Assembly: GCA_031359995.1 (NCBI GenBank)
Contig: JANMAT010000013.1
Span: 1-51,010 of the forward strand
Origin: JANMAT01 sp031359995
GTDB lineage: Bacteria; Actinomycetota; Acidimicrobiia; Acidimicrobiales; Ilumatobacteraceae
Length of the DNA stretch: 51,010 nucleotides
Reading direction: 5' to 3'
Shown: positions 45,802-51,010 of the stretch, piece by piece
Position numbering within the stretch: position 1 is the stretch's first letter
Layout: every line of letters begins with the position of its first letter
Program-made: the position numbers and the translations under genes
Notes under the pieces: generated by a model
Databases searched by the model: none
Told to the model about the DNA's origin: nothing
Seen by the model: only the letters and a program-made list of their open reading frames with translations

Positions 45802-47226
45802 ATGGCCCGCATCCTCATCGTCAACGGTTCGGTCATCTCCACCACGGGCGTCAGCCCGGCCGACGTGCTGGTGGACGGCGAGACCATCGCCGCGGTGCTG
45901 GCACCGGGGCAGGCCGCCGCGCTCGGCATCACCGCCGACCGCACCATCGACGCCACCGGCAAGTACGTGATCCCCGGCGGCATCGACGTGCACACCCACA
46001 TGGAGCTGCCCTTCGGCGGCACCGCCGCCTCCGACACGTTCGAGACCGGCTCCACCGCCGCGGCGTGGGGCGGCGTCACCACCATCGTCGACATGGCCCT
46101 GCAGCGTTACGGCGAGAACGTGCACGAAGGGCTGGCCGAGTGGCACCGCAAGGCCGACGGCAACTGCGCCATCGACTACGCCTTCCACCAGATCATCGGT
46201 GGCATCGACGACGAGTCACTCAAGGCCATGACCTACCTCACCGAGCACGAGGGCGTCAGCAGCTTCAAGCTGTTCATGGCCTACCCCGGCGTGTTCTACA
46301 GCGACGACGGCCAGATCCTGCGGGCCATGCAGACGGCGGCCGAGTGCGGCGCCACCATCATGATGCACGCCGAGAACGGCATCGCCATCGACGTGCTCGT
46401 GGCCCAGGCCCTGGCCCGCGGCGAGACCGACCCGAAGTACCACTCCTCCACGCGCCCCTCGGCCCTCGAGGGTGAGGCCACCCACCGCGCCATCGTGCTG
46501 TCGCAGGTGGCCGGCAACGTGCCGCTCTACATCGTGCACATGTCGGCCAGCGAAGCGCTGGAGGAGGTCGCGGCCGCCCGCCACGCCGGCCGCAACGTGT
46601 TCGCCGAGACGTGCCCGCAGTACCTGTACCTCACGGTCGAGGAGACGTTGGCCAAGCCCGGCTTCGAGGGCGCCAAGTGGGTGTGCTCGCCGCCCATCCG
46701 CTCGGGCCACGACACCCACGCCCACCACAGCGACCTGTGGCGCGGCCTGCGCATGAACGAGCTGGCCATCGTGTCCACCGACCACTGCCCGTTCTGCATG
46801 AAGGACCAGAAGGAGCTGGGCATCGGCAACTTCGCCAAGATCCCCAACGGCATGGGCGGGGTGGAGCACCGCATGGAGCTGATCTACCAGGGCGTGGTGA
46901 AGGGCGAGCTGTCGCTCGAGCGCTGGGTGGAGACATGCGCCACCACCCCGGCCCGCATGTTCGGCATGTATCCCCGCAAGGGCGTCGTGGCCGTCGGTTC
47001 CGACGCCGACATCGTGGTCTGGGATCCGAGCAGGAAGACCAAGATCGGCATCGACGACAAGCACCACATGAACATGGACCACTCGTCGTGGGAGGGCTGG
47101 GTGATCGACGGCAAGGTCGACACCGTGCTGTCGCGCGGCGCCGTCGTCATCGAGAACGACCAGTACGTGGGCCGCAAGGGCCACGGCCGCTTCATCAAGC
47201 GGGGCCTGTCGCAGTACCTCGTGTAG
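45802..47226 (+). CDS. hydA: Dihydropyrimidinase (hydantoinase)
   Basis: 474 residues of the cyclic-amidohydrolase family with the binuclear-metal ligands: H64 and H66 in IDVHTHMELP, carboxylatable K156 in SSFKLFMAYP, H189 in MMHAENG, H246 in IVHMSASE and D327 in VSTDHCPFC. The C-terminus WVIDGKVDTVLSRGAVVIEN is the usual small beta domain. It opens dihydrouracil/dihydrothymine, or a hydantoin, to the N-carbamoyl amino acid that the upstream enzyme cleaves. The start lies 5 bp after the ureidopropionase stop. The family cannot separate true dihydropyrimidinase from D-hydantoinase, but the downstream mmsA and aminotransferase favour the former. Confidence 0.93.
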   Translation: MARILIVNGSVISTTGVSPADVLVDGETIAAVLAPGQAAALGITADRTIDATGKYVIPGGIDVHTHMELPFGGTAASDTFETGSTAAAWGGVTTIVDMALQRYGENVHEGLAEWHRKADGNCAIDYAFHQIIGGIDDESLKAMTYLTEHEGVSSFKLFMAYPGVFYSDDGQILRAMQTAAECGATIMMHAENGIAIDVLVAQALARGETDPKYHSSTRPSALEGEATHRAIVLSQVAGNVPLYIVHMSASEALEEVAAARHAGRNVFAETCPQYLYLTVEETLAKPGFEGAKWVCSPPIRSGHDTHAHHSDLWRGLRMNELAIVSTDHCPFCMKDQKELGIGNFAKIPNGMGGVEHRMELIYQGVVKGELSLERWVETCATTPARMFGMYPRKGVVAVGSDADIVVWDPSRKTKIGIDDKHHMNMDHSSWEGWVIDGKVDTVLSRGAVVIENDQYVGRKGHGRFIKRGLSQYLV

Positions 47227-47258
47227 TCCACCGACCAAGCAAGTCGAGGAGCAGCGCA

Positions 47259-48278
47259 ATGGAGTTCGGGGTCGTGTTGCAGACCAACCCGCCGGCGTCG
47301 CGGGTGGTGGAGCTGGCGCGCATGGCCGAGAACCACGGGTTCGGGTACGTGTGGACGTTCGACTCCCACATCCTGTGGCAGGAGCCCTACGTCATCTACT
47401 CCCAGATCCTGGCCGAGACCCGCAAGGTGATCGTGGGGCCCATGGTCACCAACCCGGCCACACGCGACTGGACGGTGACCGCCAGCGTGTTCGCCACGCT
47501 GAACGACATGTACGGCAACCGCACCGTGTGCGGCATCGGCCGGGGCGACTCGGCCGTGCGCGTCACCAACGGTGCACCCACCACGCTCAAGACGCTGCGC
47601 GAGTCGATCCACGTGATCCGCGAGCTGGCCAACGGGCGCGAGGTCGACCACCACGGCTCCCTGTTGCGGTTCCCGTGGGGCGCCAAGAGCCGCCTCGAAG
47701 TGTGGGTCGCCGCCTACGGCCCCAAAGCGCTGGCCCTCACCGGCGAGGTGGGCGACGGGTTCATCCTGCAGCTCGCCGACCCCGACATCACGGCGTGGAG
47801 CATCAAGGCCGTGCGTGACGCGGCCGAGCGGGCCGGGCGCGATCCGGCCAGCGTGAAGATCTGCGTGGCGGCGCCGGCCTACGTGGGCGACGACATCGAC
47901 CACCAGCGTGACCAGTGCCGCTGGTTCGGCGGCATGGTCGGCAACCACGTGGCCGACATCGTCGCCCGCTACGGCGCCGACGGCGCCGCCGTGCCCAAGG
48001 CGCTCACCGGGTACATCGAGGGGCGCGAGGGCTACGACTACAACGAGCATGGTCGGGCCGGCAACACCCACACCACGTTCGTGCCCGACGAGATCGTCGA
48101 CCGCTTCTGCCTGCTCGGCCCGCCCGTCGCCCACGTGGCCCGCCTGACGGAGCTGCGCGACATGGGCGTCGACCAGTTCTCGATCTACCTCCAGCACGAC
48201 GGCAAGGAGCGCACGCTCCAAGCGTACGGCGAGCAGATCATGCCGGCGGTGGCCGAACACGTCGCGGCCAAGCGGTGA
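47259..48278 (+). CDS. LLM-class F420-dependent oxidoreductase in the hydantoinase operon
   Basis: A 339-residue luciferase-like TIM-barrel protein (MEFGVVLQTNPPASRVVELA, GFGYVWTFDSHILW) with the cofactor-binding strands GPMVTNPATRDWTVTAS, VCGIGRGDSAVR and LEVWVAAYGPKALALTGEVG of F420-dependent reductases. It sits between dihydropyrimidinase and the importer, with GAGGAG before ATG 47259. The operon lacks a PydA-type dihydropyrimidine dehydrogenase, so this enzyme is a candidate for the reductive first step or for processing the imported ring; RutA shows that LLM proteins can act on pyrimidines. This assignment is inference. Confidence 0.85.
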   Translation: MEFGVVLQTNPPASRVVELARMAENHGFGYVWTFDSHILWQEPYVIYSQILAETRKVIVGPMVTNPATRDWTVTASVFATLNDMYGNRTVCGIGRGDSAVRVTNGAPTTLKTLRESIHVIRELANGREVDHHGSLLRFPWGAKSRLEVWVAAYGPKALALTGEVGDGFILQLADPDITAWSIKAVRDAAERAGRDPASVKICVAAPAYVGDDIDHQRDQCRWFGGMVGNHVADIVARYGADGAAVPKALTGYIEGREGYDYNEHGRAGNTHTTFVPDEIVDRFCLLGPPVAHVARLTELRDMGVDQFSIYLQHDGKERTLQAYGEQIMPAVAEHVAAKR

Positions 48279-48303
48279 GCCGGTCGACCGGCCGTTCCCG
48301 ATC

Positions 48304-49188
48304 ATGACGCCGTCGGTCCTGTCCGCCCGCCTGCGGGCTGCGGCCTGGTTCGTGGCCGGGCTCCTGCTGCTGGTGGTGCTCTGGGAGGCGTACAAGGCCG
48401 TCGGTCCCGAGTCGGGCGGCAAGATCCTGGGCTGGAAGCTGCTGGCCCGCACCGACGACTCTTCGATGCCGCACGTGTGGGACATGCTGCGCGCGTTCGC
48501 CAGGCCCGAGATCCGCGGTTCCGACCGCTCGATCTTCTCGGTCGTGCTGGCCGGCGCCTGGTTCACCGGCCGCATGGCCTTCGCCGGCCTGCTGATCGGC
48601 ACGGTGGTGGGTCTGGGTCTCGCCGTGCTCATGGCCCGTTTCAACCTCTTGCGCAAGGCGATGCTGCCCTACATCGTGCTCTCGCAGACCGTGCCGCTCA
48701 TCGCCCTCGCCCCGCTGGTGGTCAGCTGGGGCGGTCGGCTCGAGCTGTTCGGCGTGCAGTGGCAGAAGTGGACGTCGGCGTCGACGATCAGCGCGTTCCT
48801 GGCGTTCTTCCCGATCTCGGTCGGTGCGTTGCGCGGCCTGCTGTCGCCGGCGCCCGCCGCGGTGGAGCTCATGGACTCCTACGCCGCCAGCTGGTGGCCC
48901 ACGTTGGTGAAGCTGCGCCTGCCGGCGTCGGTGCCCTACCTGGTGCCGGCCATGAAGCTGGCGGCGTCGGGCGCCGTGGTCGGCACGATCGTGGCCGAGA
49001 TCTCCACCGGCCTGCGCGGCGGCATCGGGCGCCTCATCATCGAGTACTCCCGCGAGGGCACCTCGCAACCGGCGAAGGTGTTCACGGCGCTGCTCGGTGC
49101 GGCCACCCTCGGCCTCGTCTTCGCCGGCCTGGTGTCCGCGGTGGACGCCTACAGCTCGCGCCATCGTCCCAAGGAGATGCCCGCGTGA
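48304..49188 (+). CDS. ABC importer permease, NitT/TauT (SsuC/ThiX-like) family, subunit 1
   Basis: A 294-residue permease with about six helices. The N-terminal helix is WFVAGLLLLVVLWEAY; the EAA-type cytoplasmic loop is YAASWWPTLVKLRLPASVPY, which contacts the ATPase. The extracytoplasmic loop between helices 1 and 2 (GGKILGWKLLARTDDSSMP) is longer than usual. It lies 25 bp after the LLM gene, overlaps the ATPase gene by 4 bp and pairs with the second permease at 49982. A pyrimidine-like or other N-heterocyclic substrate is likely from context, since THI5/NMT1-type importers carry such compounds. Confidence 0.88.
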   Translation: MTPSVLSARLRAAAWFVAGLLLLVVLWEAYKAVGPESGGKILGWKLLARTDDSSMPHVWDMLRAFARPEIRGSDRSIFSVVLAGAWFTGRMAFAGLLIGTVVGLGLAVLMARFNLLRKAMLPYIVLSQTVPLIALAPLVVSWGGRLELFGVQWQKWTSASTISAFLAFFPISVGALRGLLSPAPAAVELMDSYAASWWPTLVKLRLPASVPYLVPAMKLAASGAVVGTIVAEISTGLRGGIGRLIIEYSREGTSQPAKVFTALLGAATLGLVFAGLVSAVDAYSSRHRPKEMPA

Positions 49189-49985
49189 GCGCGGTCGAGA
49201 TATCCAACGTCAGCAAGGTCTTCAACCCCGGGCGGCCCAACACGGTGCACGCCTTGGCCGACATCGACCTGTCGATCGCCCAGGGCGAGTTCGTGTCGCT
49301 CATCGGCCCGTCGGGCTGCGGCAAGAGCACCCTGCTGCGCCTCGTCGCCAGCCTCACCGAGCCCACCGCCGGCACCGTCACCGTGAACGGCAAACCGGCC
49401 GAGCAGGCCCGCAAGGACCAGGACTACGGCATGGCCTTCCAGCAGGCCGGCCTGTTCGAGTGGCGCAGCGTGGCCCGCAACATCGAGCTGCCGCTCGAGC
49501 TGCGCGGCTGGGACAAGGCCAAGCGCCGGGCTCAGTCCGCGGCCATGCTGGCGCTGGTGAAGCTGCCCGAGTTCGCCGACCACTACCCGTGGGAGCTGTC
49601 GGGCGGCATGCAGCAGCGCGTCGCCATCGCCCGCGCCCTGTCGTTCGAACCGGAGCTCCTGCTCATGGACGAGCCCTTCGGCGCCCTCGACGAGATGACG
49701 CGCGAGCACATGCAGGCCGAGCTGAACCGCATCCGCGCCGCCACCGCCACCACCGTCGTGTTCGTCACCCACTCCATCCCCGAGGCGGTGTACCTGTCCG
49801 ACCGGGTCGTGGTCATGTCACCCCGGCCCGGCAGGATCGCCACCATCGTCGACGTGCATCTCGGTGTCCGCGACGACGACACCCGCGAGGCCAGCGAGTT
49901 CTTCAAGAAGGTGACCGAGGTGCGCGAAGCCCTCCGCGGCTTCGACCACGGTGATGACGCCGGGCGCGGGATCGAGGACCGGTGA
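49185..49985 (+). CDS. ABC importer ATPase, NitT/TauT family
   Basis: 266 residues starting at GTG 49185 inside the permease stop. All ABC motifs are present: Walker A IGPSGCGKSTLLRL, Q-loop GMAFQQAGLFEWRSV, signature WELSGGMQQRVAIARAL, Walker B LLLMDEPFGALDEMT, H-loop VFVTHSIPEAVYLSD. EMTREHMQAEL after Walker B is typical of TauB/SsuB/ThiZ-like ATPases. The C-terminal ~30 residues after FFKKVTEVREALRGF are acidic. The second permease overlaps its stop by 4 bp. Confidence 0.93.
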   Translation: MSAVEISNVSKVFNPGRPNTVHALADIDLSIAQGEFVSLIGPSGCGKSTLLRLVASLTEPTAGTVTVNGKPAEQARKDQDYGMAFQQAGLFEWRSVARNIELPLELRGWDKAKRRAQSAAMLALVKLPEFADHYPWELSGGMQQRVAIARALSFEPELLLMDEPFGALDEMTREHMQAELNRIRAATATTVVFVTHSIPEAVYLSDRVVVMSPRPGRIATIVDVHLGVRDDDTREASEFFKKVTEVREALRGFDHGDDAGRGIEDR

Positions 49986-50764
49986 GCGACCTGCGCCGCC
50001 GGGCCGGCGCCCTCGCACCGCCGATCGTGTTCGGCGCGCTCTTCCTGACGGTGTGGGAGCTGTTCGTGCGGGTGCGGCACATCAAGCCGTTCCTGCTGCC
50101 GCGGCCGTCGGCGATCTGGGGTCAGCTCCACGGTGGGCTCGGTGGCATCTGGGATTCGGTGCGTGTGTCGGGGCTGAACGCGTTCGTGGGTCTGCTGCTC
50201 GGTGCTGCCGGCGGCATCGCGGTCGCGTTCCTGGCGTCGCGCTACCGGGTGGTCAGCCGGTTGGTGACGCCCATGGCGATAGCGGTGGCGGCCATGCCGA
50301 TCATCGTGGTCGCGTCCATCCTGTACAACATGATCTCCAACACCAGCCAGGTGCCGCGCCGGTTCATGGCGGCCATCGTGGTGTTCTTCGTGATCTTCGT
50401 GAACGTGGCCAAGGGCCTCACCCAGGTGAACGCCACCCAGACCGAGCTGATGCGCTCGTACGCGGCCACCGACACCGACATCCTGCGCAAGGTGCGCGTG
50501 CCCAACGCGCTGGCCCACTTCTTCACCGCCATGAAGGTGGCGGCGCCGTTGGCCGTCGTCACCGCCTTCGTGTCCGAGTACTTCGGCGGTCTGCAGGACG
50601 GCCTCGGCTACCAGATCACCAGCAACATCGCCTCGTCGCGCGACGCCACCGCGTGGGCCTACGTGACCGGTGCCATCGCGCTCGGTCTCGTGTTCTACGT
50701 CGTCGCCGTCGTGGTGGAGCGACTGGCCATGCCCTGGCAGGCCCGCCGCTCCGACGCGGCATGA
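49982..50764 (+). CDS. ABC importer permease, NitT/TauT family, subunit 2
   Basis: 260 residues from GTG 49982 (GTGA overlap). The first helix is PPIVFGALFLTVWELFVRV, followed by FLLPRPSAIWGQL, a segment that opens most SsuC/TauC-like permeases, and the EAA loop ELMRSYAATDTDILRKVRVPNAL. A final helix, GAIALGLVFYVVAVVVERL, closes it. Two different permeases in one operon imply a heterodimeric channel, as in ThiX-type and some riboflavin/pyrimidine importers. The substrate is inferred from the neighbouring catabolic genes. Confidence 0.9.
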   Translation: MSDLRRRAGALAPPIVFGALFLTVWELFVRVRHIKPFLLPRPSAIWGQLHGGLGGIWDSVRVSGLNAFVGLLLGAAGGIAVAFLASRYRVVSRLVTPMAIAVAAMPIIVVASILYNMISNTSQVPRRFMAAIVVFFVIFVNVAKGLTQVNATQTELMRSYAATDTDILRKVRVPNALAHFFTAMKVAAPLAVVTAFVSEYFGGLQDGLGYQITSNIASSRDATAWAYVTGAIALGLVFYVVAVVVERLAMPWQARRSDAA

Positions 50765-50818
50765 TCGCCGCACCCAACCCAACAAGCAAGCAGTGCACAC
50801 CTAGCAAGGGAGACAACG

Positions 50819-51010
50819 ATGAGAGCAACTCGAAAGGCGAAGCTGGCCCTGGCCGCCGGCGCGCTGTCGCTCGTGGCCGCCGCCTGCGGTTCCAGCAGCA
50901 AGGGTGGTGCCGCTGACGGCCCCACCACGACGGCCAAGGCGGCGGGCGGCACGGCCACCACGGCGGCGGGCGGCAAGCTCACCGAGGTGAAGCTGCAGCT
51001 CCAGTGGTTC
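50819..51010 (+). CDS. ABC importer substrate-binding lipoprotein, N-terminal part (3' end outside window)
   Basis: The first 64 codons are visible and still open. A lipoprotein signal peptide (RKAKLALAAGALSLVAAAC, lipobox VAAAC with C23) anchors the mature protein. A low-complexity Gly/Thr/Ala linker follows, then KLTEVKLQLQWF, which is the opening strand of NMT1/THI5-like binding proteins of the SsuA/ThiY type. ATG 50819 follows AGGGAG (50806-50811) by 7 nt. It completes the importer. Ligand residues are beyond the window end. Confidence 0.85.
   Translation, partial: MRATRKAKLALAAGALSLVAAACGSSSKGGAADGPTTTAKAAGGTATTAAGGKLTEVKLQLQWF

Noticed and set aside
1..51010. tRNA/rRNA genes, insertion sequences, integrases or attachment-site repeats
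   Set aside because: I looked for these on both strands by eye and found no convincing tRNA arms, transposase or integrase motifs, or flanking direct repeats; a covariance-model scan would settle this.

Overview
The window is very GC-rich, uses many GTG and a few TTG starts, and packs genes into short operons with 4-bp stop/start overlaps. F420-type luciferase-like oxidoreductases, a homodimeric-type pyruvate dehydrogenase E1, DUF2510 and DUF2304 proteins, and secreted proteins with a 'VRLFDTR ... SNLNY ... PNLV' domain point to an actinobacterium. From memory of where that secreted domain is common, Acidimicrobiia (Ilumatobacter-like) is my best guess, but this is inference. I see no tRNA, rRNA, CRISPR array, insertion sequence or prophage. 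No gene-free stretch exceeds 300 bases; the longest are 11033-11296, 24027-24279 and 44751-44953, each described below.

Layout. 1-7289 (+): surface-polysaccharide locus with a GT2 (cut by the window edge), GT4, ABC-2 permease, Wzt-like ATPase with a C-terminal domain, DUF2142 membrane protein, methyltransferase and GT2, all coupled. 7388-11032 (-): six-gene operon running HhH-GPD protein, DUF2304, polyprenol-type GT2, then three envelope/unknown proteins. 11297-13539 (-): methyltransferase and a Tat-exported surface protein. 13658-24026: zinc alcohol dehydrogenase, aceE, RNase HI, acyltransferase-SGNH protein, CoA-transferase, SDR, TIM-barrel-like protein and an HSL-type esterase. 24280-33474: DUF427, MocR-type regulator divergent from mmsA, DUF445, LysR divergent from an amidotransferase-like protein, MFS exporter, amidase. 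33554-41909: LLM oxidoreductase plus hydrolase, secreted proteins, PPOX-fold protein, uridine kinase, repeat-domain surface protein, second CoA-transferase. 41914-43299 (-): AAA ATPase with a nuclease-like C-terminus. 43392-51010: class III aminotransferase (-) divergent from beta-ureidopropionase, dihydropyrimidinase, an F420-type oxidoreductase and a complete NitT/TauT-type ABC importer whose binding protein runs off the end.

How genes work together. The strongest functional story is a split reductive pyrimidine (or hydantoin) catabolic regulon. Dihydropyrimidinase, beta-ureidopropionase, aminotransferase and methylmalonate/malonate-semialdehyde dehydrogenase form consecutive steps, although mmsA lies about 17 kb from the others. 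The same operator, TTTGT-N6-ACAAA, lies in front of mmsA (overlapping the start of the MocR regulator), in front of beta-ureidopropionase and, with one mismatch, in front of the aminotransferase. In all three it sits 30 or 31 bp upstream of the -10 box, so the regulator at 24600-25982 probably controls the whole pathway.

Other notable structure: five 16-bp units carrying GTAA-S-TTAC over the promoter of the ATPase-nuclease gene; a perfect 15-bp stem hiding the Shine-Dalgarno of the gene at 22268; a perfect 38-bp palindrome at 24094-24131; and at least eight genes with a TANNNT box 6-7 nt before the start codon, indicating leaderless transcripts.
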